Shown here one piece after another: positions 20,210-28,779 of a DNA stretch of 56,965 nt (position 1 is the first letter of the stretch; each line of letters opens with the position of its first letter). The stretch spans positions 1-56,965 of the forward strand of contig CAJTQU010000014.1 in assembly GCA_910578665.1 (NCBI GenBank), written 5' to 3'. This stretch comes from an uncultured Muribaculaceae bacterium (lineage in GTDB: Bacteria; Bacteroidota; Bacteroidia; Bacteroidales; Muribaculaceae). The position numbers and the translations under genes are program-made. Under the pieces are notes generated by a model. The model worked only from the letters and a program-made list of their open reading frames with translations, did not search any database and had not been told where the DNA came from.

Positions 20210-21703
20210 TCAGAAGCCTTTGCCTTTCGTGTGTTCATATACCACCTCGCGGTCGGTGTCAACATTCTTGATGCGGAACTGGACTGCACACCCAGTCGGT
20301 ATCGTGTCGGGAAACTGCTTTGCAAGTCGCTCTATGACTTCGCCAACGGTGCCGAAGCCTATGTCGCTGACCTCTGCAATAACCTCCCCACGGAAATAGG
20401 CACGTGCATAGACCATGTACTTGGGTGACAATCTGAATAACTTGTCTTGTGGCTCTTCAAGGTCTCTCGCATTGCCCTGCTTCCCTTTCTCGGTGGAGAA
20501 GAAGATAAAGTCAATCACTTTGGCGTTCAACACCCAGGCCGGAGTGAAATCAATCTTGATGTAACCGCGAGTAATCGTGTGTCCGTGGCTGTGGTTCATG
20601 CCGAAAGCAACCTCGGCTATGGACGCTTCGCAATCATTCTGCGCGATTGTTCCCCATGTGTGTCTGAACGTATAGACGCAATACCACTTCTCTTTGGGAA
20701 TGTTCATTGACCTGCACACCTGCCGGATGCCGTTGTTCACATTCGCTCCGAAAGAGTCAAAGTCGCAGTACCGCTTGTGGAAATTCAGCAGGTAAGGGTC
20801 ATCCTCATCGGCGAGATACTTCTTGATGATCGGCTCGATGATTGGCTCAACTCGCATTTCGATGTATGCGTCATCACGCCTGCTCTTGCGCGTCTTGGCT
20901 CGCTTGTAGCCAATCACGCCGTCATGATAATTCTCTTTCTTCAACTCGTAGATGTCGGCGGTGTTCATCCCTGCGAGACACAACACCAACATAGCCACGT
21001 CTCGCCCCAGTTCGGGCAGTGGGTCAATCATTCGCGTTGCAGGGAGAGGAGCCGCAAAGAACGCACGGCACTCTTCGGGCGAGATTGCAATCTTCTCCGA
21101 CCGGTCCGCAGGTGGTATCTTCACCTTGCCCCACGGATTAGTCTTGATACGGATAATGCCGTTATCGTAGTCGTTGAACTCCGCAATGGCAGCTCTGAAC
21201 ACCTGCCTCATGCACACAGGGTACATCTCCTTTGCCCGGCGCGTCTGCTCCAATGACTTTATCCACCTGCCCACCTGCATGGAGGTGAGCTGCCCGAACA
21301 TGATGCGGTTCGTGCCAAAGAAACGCTCCATGTGTTGAAGAGCCAGTTTGTAGTTGCGCGAAGTCCGCTCTTGGTTGTTATCAATCAAGCGGTCAATGTG
21401 GGTACGCGCATAGTCGCTGAAACAAATATCCTCATCGCCATTCTTCAGGAACTCCACCACCTCCGCAACCGACCACTTGCTGATGTCCTTCTTGTTCAGC
21501 CGATCGTTGAACGCCATGATGCGCTCCGTGCAATAGTTCAGCACAAAAGGGTCTTTGATTTCGCCCTGCTTGTTGAGTTCCTTTCTCGTTACCATCTTAT
21601 CGGTCTTGATATATCCGTGTCTCTTATGGTGGCTGACCCGGATATAGACCTGCATAAATCCGTCAGTGCGGACTCCGCGAACAGTTGCTTTGAATGTTGC
21701 CAT
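20210..21703 (-). CDS. Tyrosine recombinase / phage integrase with C-terminal extension
   Basis: Encodes 497 residues. The N-terminus (about 1-90) is an arm-DNA-binding domain of the Bacteroidetes integrase type, residues 95-180 a SAM-like core-binding domain, and about 200-390 the catalytic domain. Visible catalytic positions are R347 (TFRHTW), H371 (GMNHS) and nucleophile Y381 (RGYIKID). Two canonical positions are altered: the Arg I region reads LAGMNTAD with no arginine, and the His of HxxR is Tyr344. IntDOT of CTnDOT also lacks Arg I, so this need not mean inactivity. A tail of about 100 residues follows the nucleophile, longer than usual. It sits at the element's edge, 5' end toward ppdK, as expected for a gene next to an attachment site. 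Repeated TGTACAC sites lie just upstream. Confidence 0.9.
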   Translation of the reverse strand: MATFKATVRGVRTDGFMQVYIRVSHHKRHGYIKTDKMVTRKELNKQGEIKDPFVLNYCTERIMAFNDRLNKKDISKWSVAEVVEFLKNGDEDICFSDYARTHIDRLIDNNQERTSRNYKLALQHMERFFGTNRIMFGQLTSMQVGRWIKSLEQTRRAKEMYPVCMRQVFRAAIAEFNDYDNGIIRIKTNPWGKVKIPPADRSEKIAISPEECRAFFAAPLPATRMIDPLPELGRDVAMLVLCLAGMNTADIYELKKENYHDGVIGYKRAKTRKSRRDDAYIEMRVEPIIEPIIKKYLADEDDPYLLNFHKRYCDFDSFGANVNNGIRQVCRSMNIPKEKWYCVYTFRHTWGTIAQNDCEASIAEVAFGMNHSHGHTITRGYIKIDFTPAWVLNAKVIDFIFFSTEKGKQGNARDLEEPQDKLFRLSPKYMVYARAYFRGEVIAEVSDIGFGTVGEVIERLAKQFPDTIPTGCAVQFRIKNVDTDREVVYEHTKGKGF

Positions 21704-21778
21704 ATCTTCCGTGTTCCTATTTTTATTTGCTTTGAATTTCCGTTAATCTTGTATCTCTCGCTCTTATCGGGAGTTGCT

Positions 21779-21884
21779 TTGTACACCTACCTTGTACACC
21801 CATGTACACCGACCCTCAAAAAGTGTGTACAAATCTGTACACTTTTTCGCGCAAAAGTACACACAAAGTGTGTCAAAGTGTACG
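21779..21884. repeat. TGTACAC-rich site cluster upstream of the integrase
   Basis: TTGTACACC occurs at 21779 and 21792 and ATGTACACC at 21802. GTGTGTACA (21823-21831) and TGTACAC (21836-21842) form an imperfect inverted repeat flanked by AAAAA and TTTTT, and further copies lie near 21858 and 21879. Placed between the integrase start and the host terminator, they are candidate integrase/excisionase arm sites or an operator. Confidence 0.6.
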
Positions 21885-21903
21885 AACCCCCAAAGAATAC
21901 CAA

Positions 21904-21940
21904 AGGCTGTAACCTCCTTTTAACGGGAGTGTTACAGCCT
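21904..21940 (-). terminator. Terminator hairpin of ppdK at the host/element boundary
   Basis: AGGCTGTAAC (21904-21913) pairs perfectly with GTTACAGCCT (21931-21940), and CTCC/GGAG inside extends the stem. On the minus strand the stem is followed by TTTGGTATTCTTT, a weak U-tract. It lies 28 bp after the ppdK stop codon. Confidence 0.7.
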
Positions 21941-21967
21941 AAGTGTCGGATTATGTTAGACTACGTC

Positions 21968-24685
21968 TTAATCTTCGATTGCAGCCTGCGCCGCGGCTAC
22001 GCGAGCGATTGGCACACGGTAAGGTGAGCAACTTACGTAGTTCATGCCGAGTTTGGCACAGAATTTTACGGATGAGGGTTCGCCGCCGTGTTCGCCGCAA
22101 ATACCGACTTTCAATTCGGGCTTAGTGGCACGTCCTTTTTTAACGCCCATCTCTACCAACTGGCCAACACCTTCCTGATCAAGCACTTCGAAAGGATCTA
22201 CCTTTATGATACCCTTTTCTTTGTAGAATTTGAGGAATTTCGGAGCATCATCACGGCTATAACCGAATGTCATCTGGGTAAGGTCGTTGGTACCGAAAGA
22301 GAAGAAGTCTGCTACCTCTGCTATCTGGTTGGCGGTGAGTGCCGCACGAGGCACTTCGATCATTGTTCCTACCTTGTAGGGGATGCAGTCTCCTTTCTCG
22401 TCAAATACCTGGGCCGCAGTTGTGTTTATAACGTTAGCCTGGTGCTGGAGCTCTTTGAGTGTGCCGACAAGGGGTACCATGATTTCAGGATGTACATCTA
22501 TGCCACGAGCCTTACAGTTAAGAGCAGCCTCAATGATTGCGCGAGTCTGCATTTCTGTAATTTCAGGATATGTTATACCCAGACGGCAACCGCGATGACC
22601 TAGCATGGGGTTGAATTCCTCGAGGCTGTCTACTTTGGCTTTAACAGCTTCTAGTGAAAGGCCCATTTCTTCCGCAAGTTCTTTCTGTGTAGCAGTCTGG
22701 TGAGGCACAAATTCGTGCAACGGTGGATCAAGAAGACGTATTGTCACGCCGAATCCGTCCATTGCCTCAAAAATACCTTCAAAGTCTGAACGCTGCATGG
22801 GAAGTAGTTTGGCAAGCGCGACACGGCGTCCGGCTTCATCGGAAGCAAGAATCATTTCACGCACGCTCTTTATACGGTCTCCCTCAAAGAACATATGCTC
22901 TGTACGGCAGAGGCCTATACCCTGGGCACCAAAGTTACGTGCCTGCTTGGCGTCACGGGGTGAGTCAGCATTTGTACGTACAAGCGTGTTGGTATATTTA
23001 GCCGCAAGATTCATTATAGCAGCAAAATCACCTCCAAGTTCGGGCTCGGTAGTCGGTACCTGGCCTTCGTATACGTCACCGGTAGAACCGTTGAGCGAAA
23101 TCCAGTCACCTTCTTTAAAGGTTTTACCAGCCATTGTGACTGTCTTTTCCTTATAATCAACCACAATCTCGCCGGCACCGCTGACACAGCATTTACCCAT
23201 ACCGCGAGCCACAACTGCGGCGTGAGAAGTCATACCGCCGCGCATTGTAAGAATACCCTGGGCAACAGCCATACCGCGGAGGTCTTCGGGCGAAGTCTCG
23301 ATACGAACAAGTACTACTTTCTTCTTCTTTTCAGCCCACACTTCGGCATCTTCAGCCTGGAACACGATTTGACCAGCCGCAGCGCCGGGTGATGCAGGCA
23401 GACCTTTGGCCACTACAGTGGCACGCTTAAGGGCATCTTTGTCAAATACCGGATGGAGCAGTTCGTCAAGCTTATTGGGTTCCATGCGGAGAAGCGCAGT
23501 CTTTTCATCTATCTGGCCGGCACGTAACAGATCCATGGCTATTTTTACCATTGCAGCGCCGGTACGCTTGCCGTTACGTGTCTGGAGCATCCAGAGTTTG
23601 CCATCCTGGATAGTGAACTCCATATCCTGCATGTCTTTATAATATTCTTCCAGACGTCCTGCTATAGCAATGAGTTCTGCGGCGCAGGCAGGCATAGACT
23701 CTTCAAGAGAGGGATATTTAGATGCGCGCTCCTCTTCGCTTATACCCTGCAGGGCAGCCCAACGGCGAGAGCCTTCGACCGTGATCTGCTGCGGTGTGCG
23801 GATACCGGCTACGACATCTTCGCCCTGTGCGTTGATGAGATACTCTCCGTTAAATATATTCTCACCTGTGGCAGCATCGCGGCTGAAAGCTACGCCAGTG
23901 GCAGAATTATTGCCCATATTGCCATACACCATGGCCTGGACATTGACTGCGGTACCCCACTCTTCGGGAATCTGGTTCATGCGGCGATAGAGTATGGCAC
24001 GCTCGTTCATCCAGCTGTCAAATACGGCGCATATGCCACCCCAGAGCTGCTCCCACGCACTTTCGGGGAAATTCTTGCCAGTAAAATCAAGTACTGCGGC
24101 TTTAAAACGCTTAACAAGCTGTTTGAGGTCGTCTACCTCGAGCTCGCTGTCAAATTTCACACCCTTTTCCTCTTTTACCTTATCCATAATTTCCTCGAAA
24201 GGATCTATGTCGGTTTTTGATTTGGGCTTCATGCCGAGCACGACATCGCCGTACATCTGCACAAAGCGGCGGTAGCTGTCCCAGGCAAAGCGAGGATTGC
24301 CGCTCTTTTCTGCCAGAGATGCGACTGTGGCATCGTTCATACCGAGATTCAGTACTGTATCCATCATACCGGGCATCGAGGCACGTGCTCCTGAACGAAC
24401 CGAAACGAGAAGGGGATTTGCAGGATCGTCAAATTTGTTTCCTGTGAGTTTCTCAACATGGTTGATAGCGGCTTCTACCTCTTTTTTGATGTCGGACACA
24501 ACGGCGTCACGACCATACTGTGTGTACTCTGTACATACCTCGGTAGTAATGGTGAAGCCCGGGGGTACGGGCATTCCGAGCAGATTCATCTCAGCGAGAT
24601 TGGCGCCTTTACCGCCGAGCAGGTTGCGCATAGAAGCGTTGCCCTCGGCTTTGCCGTCGCCAAACGTATAAACTTTCTTTGCCAT
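21968..24685 (-). CDS. ppdK: Pyruvate, phosphate dikinase
   Basis: Interconverts pyruvate + ATP + Pi and phosphoenolpyruvate + AMP + PPi in the cytoplasm, linking glycolysis and gluconeogenesis in many anaerobes. The 905 residues are full family length. In order there is an N-terminal nucleotide-binding ATP-grasp part (MAKKVYTFGDGKAEGN, then RSGARASMPGMMDTVLNLG), the central phosphohistidine domain with GGMTSHAAVVARGMGK (catalytic His488), and the C-terminal PEP/pyruvate barrel with LCRTEHMFF and GICGEHGGEP (catalytic Cys863). The start at 24685 gives the typical N-terminus. TATCTTTG at 24846-24853 on the minus strand is a plausible -7 element, leaving a leader of about 150 nt. It is divergent from rlmD. 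The mobile element ends against its 3' side without truncating it. Confidence 0.97.
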   Translation of the reverse strand: MAKKVYTFGDGKAEGNASMRNLLGGKGANLAEMNLLGMPVPPGFTITTEVCTEYTQYGRDAVVSDIKKEVEAAINHVEKLTGNKFDDPANPLLVSVRSGARASMPGMMDTVLNLGMNDATVASLAEKSGNPRFAWDSYRRFVQMYGDVVLGMKPKSKTDIDPFEEIMDKVKEEKGVKFDSELEVDDLKQLVKRFKAAVLDFTGKNFPESAWEQLWGGICAVFDSWMNERAILYRRMNQIPEEWGTAVNVQAMVYGNMGNNSATGVAFSRDAATGENIFNGEYLINAQGEDVVAGIRTPQQITVEGSRRWAALQGISEEERASKYPSLEESMPACAAELIAIAGRLEEYYKDMQDMEFTIQDGKLWMLQTRNGKRTGAAMVKIAMDLLRAGQIDEKTALLRMEPNKLDELLHPVFDKDALKRATVVAKGLPASPGAAAGQIVFQAEDAEVWAEKKKKVVLVRIETSPEDLRGMAVAQGILTMRGGMTSHAAVVARGMGKCCVSGAGEIVVDYKEKTVTMAGKTFKEGDWISLNGSTGDVYEGQVPTTEPELGGDFAAIMNLAAKYTNTLVRTNADSPRDAKQARNFGAQGIGLCRTEHMFFEGDRIKSVREMILASDEAGRRVALAKLLPMQRSDFEGIFEAMDGFGVTIRLLDPPLHEFVPHQTATQKELAEEMGLSLEAVKAKVDSLEEFNPMLGHRGCRLGITYPEITEMQTRAIIEAALNCKARGIDVHPEIMVPLVGTLKELQHQANVINTTAAQVFDEKGDCIPYKVGTMIEVPRAALTANQIAEVADFFSFGTNDLTQMTFGYSRDDAPKFLKFYKEKGIIKVDPFEVLDQEGVGQLVEMGVKKGRATKPELKVGICGEHGGEPSSVKFCAKLGMNYVSCSPYRVPIARVAAAQAAIED

Positions 24686-24845
24686 AAATATATTGAATTA
24701 TATGCTAAATTTCAATTTACAATTCGTATTCCAAAATACCACAACGCATCTATGCAATTTCTTACATACAGCTTAAGATTATCAGAACACACATTGGTAG
24801 TAACACCATGTTATAAAGCCGGTATACTCGGCCATTTTGGGGTTG

Positions 24846-24853
24846 CAAAGATA
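24846..24853 (-). promoter_or_regulatory. -7 element for ppdK
   Basis: TATCTTTG read on the minus strand matches TANNTTTG. No good -33 TTTG at the usual 19-21 bp distance was found. The 24686-25041 interval otherwise holds only the divergent ppdK and rlmD upstream sequences. Confidence 0.45.
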
Positions 24854-25010
24854 ATAAAAATTATTCAACCAATTAGTATTCTTTAAGAAAAAAGAGCTAT
24901 ATAGGCCTATCGGGCATATATGCAATAAGTCCGAATCCCACAAGACGGTGTTTGTCACAGGCGTTTACATTAAGCTTAGAGCCAGATTTTACCGTTCCAT
25001 ACAAAATCAC

Positions 25011-25018
25011 TACCTTTG
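25011..25018 (+). promoter_or_regulatory. -7 element for rlmD
   Basis: TACCTTTG matches TANNTTTG, with TTTT at 24987-24990 twenty bases upstream as a one-mismatch -33 element. It lies 23 bp before the ATG at 25042. Confidence 0.55.
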
Positions 25019-25041
25019 TAAAAATTTCTTATTAATATAAT

Positions 25042-26493
25042 ATGGCAAGAAAGAAAAAGGAGCTTCCGCTGCTTCCAGGCATTGAAATAACCAATGTCGC
25101 AGCAGAAGGCAAAGCCATAGCTCGTGTGGCTTTTAATGACAATATGCCCGAACAGAAATGCGTGATATTCATTCCTTATGGAGCGCCTGGTGACATAGCA
25201 GACATAAAAATAGACCGTAAAAAGCATTCTTATGCAGAGGGGCATATAGAACGTTTAATCAAACCGTCAGAGCAACGTGTCACACCGGCCTGTGCGCGCT
25301 TCGGTGTATGCGGAGGCTGCAAATGGCAGCATCTCCCCTATCCAATGCAGCTGGAACTAAAGCAAAAAGTGGTTACTGACGCAATAGAAAGAATTGCTAA
25401 AATACCAATACCGCCCATCAACAAAATAATCGGCTCAAAGGAAATATGGCATTACCGCAATAAAATGGAATATACATTCTCCAACAAAAAATGGAGAACC
25501 TGGGAAGAGGTTAAAAGCGGCAAGGAATTTGACGACAGCCCCAATGCGCTCGGATTCCATATCCCTGGAGCATTTGACAAAGTATTGCACATAGACTGTT
25601 GCCACCTGCAAGACAGCACAGGGGACAATATACGTAACTTTATCTATGATTATGCATGTAAAAACGGCCTATCCTTTTATGACCTGAAATCACAGCAAGG
25701 CCTGCTGCGCACCCTGATGATACGCATAGCATCCACTGGAGAAATTATGGTATGCGTCGTATTCGGCTCAGATGACACATCCGCGATCAACGCAGTCATG
25801 GAGTCCATATCCGAGCATTTCCCTCAAATAACATCGTTACTATATGTGGTCAACCTTAAGGCCAATGACACAATCGGAGACCAGGATGTTATAGTATTCA
25901 AAGGTTCTGAATACATCAACGAGGAAATGGAAGGCCTGCAGTTCCGTATTAACGCAAAAGCGTTTTACCAGACCAATTCGCTGCAAGCGTATGAATTATA
26001 CCGGGTGGTAAGGCGCATGGCTGGTCTTGACAAAGAGAATCCCGTAAAAAAACCGCTTGTCTACGACCTGTATACCGGAACCGGGACAATAGCTAATTTT
26101 GTAGCACGCAATGCAGCCCAGGTCATAGGAGTGGAGTATGTGCCAGAAGCCATAGAAGACGCAAAGGTGAATTCGGCTGTTAACGGCATCGACAATACCT
26201 TATTTTATGCCGGAGACATGAAAGATGTGCTCACCCCGGACTTCGTATCAGCCCACGGGGTGCCGGACATCATGATTATAGATCCTCCACGAGCAGGAAT
26301 GCATGAAGCTGTAGTCAGGGTAATACTTGAAGCCGAACCAGAAACAATTGTGTATGTAAGCTGCAACCCGGCAACCCAGGCCAGAGACCTCGCACTACTT
26401 GACGGCAAATACAAAGTCAACGAGATACAGCCGGTAGATATGTTTCCACATACGCACCATGTAGAAAATGTAATTAAACTATCTCGTAAATAG
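25042..26493 (+). CDS. rlmD: 23S rRNA (uracil-C5)-methyltransferase, RlmD/RumA family
   Basis: A SAM-dependent enzyme of the RumA/RlmD/TrmA group that methylates C5 of a uridine, most likely in 23S rRNA. The 483 residues show an N-terminal TRAM-like RNA-binding domain (about 10-75), a [4Fe-4S] cysteine set at Cys84, Cys90, Cys93 and probably Cys186, the SAM-binding loop DLYTGTGTIANF (342-353), DPPRAGMH (414-421) and the catalytic SCNPATQARDL with Cys441. The exact target uridine (U1939, U747 or a tRNA U54) cannot be settled from sequence. The iron-sulfur motif favours RlmD or RlmCD over TrmA. It is monocistronic, divergent from ppdK. Confidence 0.9.
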   Translation: MARKKKELPLLPGIEITNVAAEGKAIARVAFNDNMPEQKCVIFIPYGAPGDIADIKIDRKKHSYAEGHIERLIKPSEQRVTPACARFGVCGGCKWQHLPYPMQLELKQKVVTDAIERIAKIPIPPINKIIGSKEIWHYRNKMEYTFSNKKWRTWEEVKSGKEFDDSPNALGFHIPGAFDKVLHIDCCHLQDSTGDNIRNFIYDYACKNGLSFYDLKSQQGLLRTLMIRIASTGEIMVCVVFGSDDTSAINAVMESISEHFPQITSLLYVVNLKANDTIGDQDVIVFKGSEYINEEMEGLQFRINAKAFYQTNSLQAYELYRVVRRMAGLDKENPVKKPLVYDLYTGTGTIANFVARNAAQVIGVEYVPEAIEDAKVNSAVNGIDNTLFYAGDMKDVLTPDFVSAHGVPDIMIIDPPRAGMHEAVVRVILEAEPETIVYVSCNPATQARDLALLDGKYKVNEIQPVDMFPHTHHVENVIKLSRK

Positions 26494-26726
26494 CAAGTAA
26501 GTATCTCACAATAAGTAGGACCTACCCTATTCATTAATTACAAATAGCTATTTTATAATTCCATAATGGCAGATGCGTTAAATTATTATTCAACATATAA
26601 TGATCTTAACACATAATGTCATGCCATTATCGCAATAACACCCTACATATTGCAACATGTCCCATGTACGTCAACCCTATTTTGACAATATGCGCAATAA
26701 ATATGTTTTAAAACACGTATAAAAAT

Positions 26727-26757
26727 TTTGCCATCCATGATTTTCACTGTAACTTTG
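26727..26757 (+). promoter_or_regulatory. Complete promoter (TTTG-N19-TAACTTTG) of a putative non-coding RNA
   Basis: TTTG at 26727-26730 and TAACTTTG at 26750-26757 are 19 bp apart, a perfect Bacteroidota vegetative promoter. No coding region follows on this strand until 27717. Confidence 0.75.
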
Positions 26758-26763
26758 CAGTGC

Positions 26764-26985
26764 AATAAGAGGGACACCTCTAGCGCATAACGTCAATCCT
26801 AGGGTTGGCCTAAATTAATACTGAAAATACTCACTTAATATCATACGATCTAATATCAGATATCCATCTGGAAAATTTTCATAATCTACACACTCAATAT
26901 TTATACACATCACACTAATACCTTAAGACACGTACCACGAAAAACTAACGGGCTTCTCTGCAAAGGGAAGCCCAATCTATTTTTA
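26764..26985 (+). ncRNA. Putative ~220-nt non-coding RNA
   Basis: It runs from about 7 nt after a perfect promoter to a strong hairpin with a U-rich tail. No ATG occurs between the predicted start and the terminator, so an ordinary protein-coding role is unlikely. The 5' end can form a tight hairpin AGAGG-GACA-CCTCT (26768-26781), and CTCTAG can alternatively pair with CTAGGG near 26800. The middle is A/U-rich and looks unstructured. I cannot assign it to a known RNA family; 6S-like RNA or a trans-acting sRNA are possibilities. It lies between rlmD and the convergent tRNA-Cys. Confidence 0.55.
26950..26985 (+). terminator. Rho-independent terminator of the putative ncRNA
   Basis: GGGCTTC (26950-26956) pairs with GAAGCCC (26967-26973), followed by AATCTATTTTTAT. 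Confidence 0.75.
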
Positions 26986-27009
26986 TAACTAACAACTGTG
27001 ACAGACAAC

Positions 27010-27037
27010 AAAAAAAGCCTGCGCAAATTGCGCAGGC
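27010..27037 (-). terminator. Rho-independent terminator after tRNA-Cys
   Basis: GCCTGCGC (27017-27024) and GCGCAGGC (27030-27037) form a perfect stem. On the minus strand seven U residues follow (27016 down to 27010). Confidence 0.9.
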
Positions 27038-27041
27038 TCGG

Positions 27042-27112
27042 AGGTCTCAACCAGATTCGAACTGGTGTGAACGGTTTTGCAGACCGGTACCTAACCACTC
27101 GGACATGAGACC
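27042..27112 (-). tRNA. tRNA-Cys (GCA)
   Basis: Read on the minus strand, the acceptor arms GGTCTCA and TGAGACC pair perfectly, the anticodon loop CTGCAAA carries GCA, the T arm is ACCAG-TTCGAAT-CTGGT, and the discriminator is U73, the cysteine identity base. It is 71 nt long with no encoded CCA. It has its own promoter upstream and a terminator 4 nt downstream. Confidence 0.95.
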
Positions 27113-27146
27113 CGTTATCATAAGAGGTTTATCCCCTTTTGCGCTG

Positions 27147-27177
27147 CAAAGTTAGCACAAATCCGCGAGACAGCAAA
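27147..27177 (-). promoter_or_regulatory. Promoter of tRNA-Cys
   Basis: On the minus strand TTTG (27177-27174) is followed after 19 bp by TAACTTTG (27154-27147), a perfect Bacteroidota promoter about 35 bp before the tRNA 5' end. Confidence 0.8.
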
Positions 27178-27260
27178 ATATTTCTGAATATTTTTTTGAT
27201 ACAAAGAAATATATTTACAATAATATGCTGGTATACAATAAATTATAAATCAAAAAAAAT

Positions 27261-27467
27261 CTAAACTAACATCACAATAATATCTTCATCCGAGTTTGCG
27301 ACCGTAATCTTACCCTCACGTCCAAGCCAGCCTAACGCAGCCATAATTTCACCTTTCTTAAGCTTTGTCATTTTTTTAATGCATTTTATACCGAGCACAT
27401 GCGTATCAGTGCTATCCAAGGCCTTATATACGCTCCCGGCCCATGTACCAATAGATTCAATGTTCAT
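27261..27467 (-). CDS. Small winged helix-turn-helix protein (DUF2582-like)
   Basis: Encodes 68 residues that fit a small winged-helix DNA-binding fold: NIESIGTWAGSVYKAL, then KKMTKLKKGEIMAALGWLGREGKI, with the predicted recognition helix around MAALGWLGREG and a C-terminal beta strand. Proteins of this size and pattern are widespread in Bacteroidales. The target is unknown. It is monocistronic, with 148 bp of untranslated sequence to the tRNA-Cys gene on its 3' side and an AT-rich upstream region shared with the divergent glucokinase gene. Confidence 0.85.
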   Translation of the reverse strand: MNIESIGTWAGSVYKALDSTDTHVLGIKCIKKMTKLKKGEIMAALGWLGREGKITVANSDEDIIVMLV

Positions 27468-27653
27468 TTCACAGTTTGTTTATTGTTTTACGATATCGAA
27501 TTCCAATATTGATTGCAGGCAAACTAGTCCTGACAATACATTTTCTCAATATGAAGAACATCAGACAATATAAAATGTTTAAAATAATGAAACAACACCC
27601 CAAGTTATACATAAAATTCCTTCTTGGTATTAGGTTATTATATATAAATTATG

Positions 27654-27661
27654 TAACTTTG
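27654..27661 (+). promoter_or_regulatory. -7 element for the ROK kinase gene
   Basis: TAACTTTG matches TANNTTTG. TTAG at 27630-27633, twenty bases upstream, is a one-mismatch -33 element. Confidence 0.55.
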
Positions 27662-27716
27662 TAGCCGTTGACCAGAATTTACAAGTAAATACTAAACATA
27701 TAATTTGTATACAGAG

Positions 27717-28721
27717 ATGAGCAAACCCTATGTTTTAGGTATCGACATCGGCGGTACTAATACAGTTTTCGGCATAGTAGACGCACGTGGACACGTAGTA
27801 GCCAGTGATTCCATCAAGACACGCAAACATAATAATTTTAATGATTATGTAGAGGAACTGCATCTCGAGGTCATGCGTCTACTAAAACTGAATGACGCAG
27901 AAGAAAAAATACAGGGAATCGGTATCGGCGCACCGAATGCCAATTATTATAACGGTATGATCGAGAACGGTGTCAATCTGCCCTGGGGTAATAATGTTGC
28001 ATTAGCCGAGACTGTAAGCCGCGCGTTTAACGGTATTCCCGTAGCCGTAACCAATGACGCAAATGCAGCCGCCATCGGGGAAATGACCTATGGAGCGGCA
28101 CGCGGCATGAAAGACTTTATAATGATCACTCTAGGCACCGGCGTAGGTTCCGGTATTGTGATCAACGGACAAATAGTCTACGGCCATGACGGATATGCCG
28201 GCGAATTAGGCCATGTAATTGTTAAACGCAATAACGGACGCATGTGCGGTTGTGGGCGTACAGGTTGTCTCGAAGCCTATGCATCCGCCACGGGAGTGGC
28301 CCGCACTGCGCGCGAATTTCTTGAATTGCGTTCGGATCCCTCAATCATGCGTAATCTGGACATAGACGAGATTACTTCAAAAGATGTCTATGACGCGGCC
28401 ATGGCCGGTGACAAGCTTGCCAAAGAGATATTTGAATACACAGGTAAGATATTAGGCGAAGCATTTGCCGACATGATTGCCTTCTCGTCTCCACAAGCCA
28501 TAATACTTTTCGGCGGCCTGTCAAAAAGCGGCGACCTGCTGCTAAAGCCATTGCGTGAGGCTATGGATAAAAACGTGCTCAGTATATTCCGAGGCAAAAC
28601 AAAAGTGCTTCTCTCCGAACTGAAAGAGAGCGATGCTGCCGTACTGGGGGCATCGGCTCTAGGCTGGGAAGCCAAATACCGCGCAGATGTCGCAATAAAC
28701 TCACAGATCATATCTGAATAA
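27717..28721 (+). CDS. ROK family glucokinase-like sugar kinase
   Basis: Encodes 334 residues from the ATG at 27717; an in-frame TTG at 27705 adds only four residues and is less likely. It probably phosphorylates glucose (or a related hexose) with ATP at the entry to glycolysis. The N-terminal phosphate-binding loop reads LGIDIGGTNTVFG. The central part has GLGTG-type ITLGTGVGSGIV. The ROK zinc motif is GHVIVKRNNGRMCGCGRTGCLEAYAS-like with CGCGRTGCLE, and the adenosine motif is IILFGGLSKSG. ROK kinases also act on N-acetylmannosamine, allose and fructose, so the substrate is inferred. It ends at a strong bidirectional terminator shared with the TonB receptor gene. Confidence 0.88.
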   Translation: MSKPYVLGIDIGGTNTVFGIVDARGHVVASDSIKTRKHNNFNDYVEELHLEVMRLLKLNDAEEKIQGIGIGAPNANYYNGMIENGVNLPWGNNVALAETVSRAFNGIPVAVTNDANAAAIGEMTYGAARGMKDFIMITLGTGVGSGIVINGQIVYGHDGYAGELGHVIVKRNNGRMCGCGRTGCLEAYASATGVARTAREFLELRSDPSIMRNLDIDEITSKDVYDAAMAGDKLAKEIFEYTGKILGEAFADMIAFSSPQAIILFGGLSKSGDLLLKPLREAMDKNVLSIFRGKTKVLLSELKESDAAVLGASALGWEAKYRADVAINSQIISE

Positions 28722-28729
28722 ACCCATAC

Positions 28730-28777
28730 AAAAAAACTGGGGCTGTATCACCATCAAGATACAGCCCCAGTTTTTTT
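28730..28777. terminator. Bidirectional rho-independent terminator
   Basis: ACTGGGGCTGTATC (28736-28749) pairs perfectly with GATACAGCCCCAGT (28758-28771), with an A-run before and a T-run after, so it can stop the converging ROK kinase and TonB receptor transcripts. Confidence 0.9.
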
Positions 28778-28779
28778 AA

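Noticed and set aside
21704..21968. A defined attachment core
   Set aside because: The left end of the element is outside the window, so no direct repeat can be identified.
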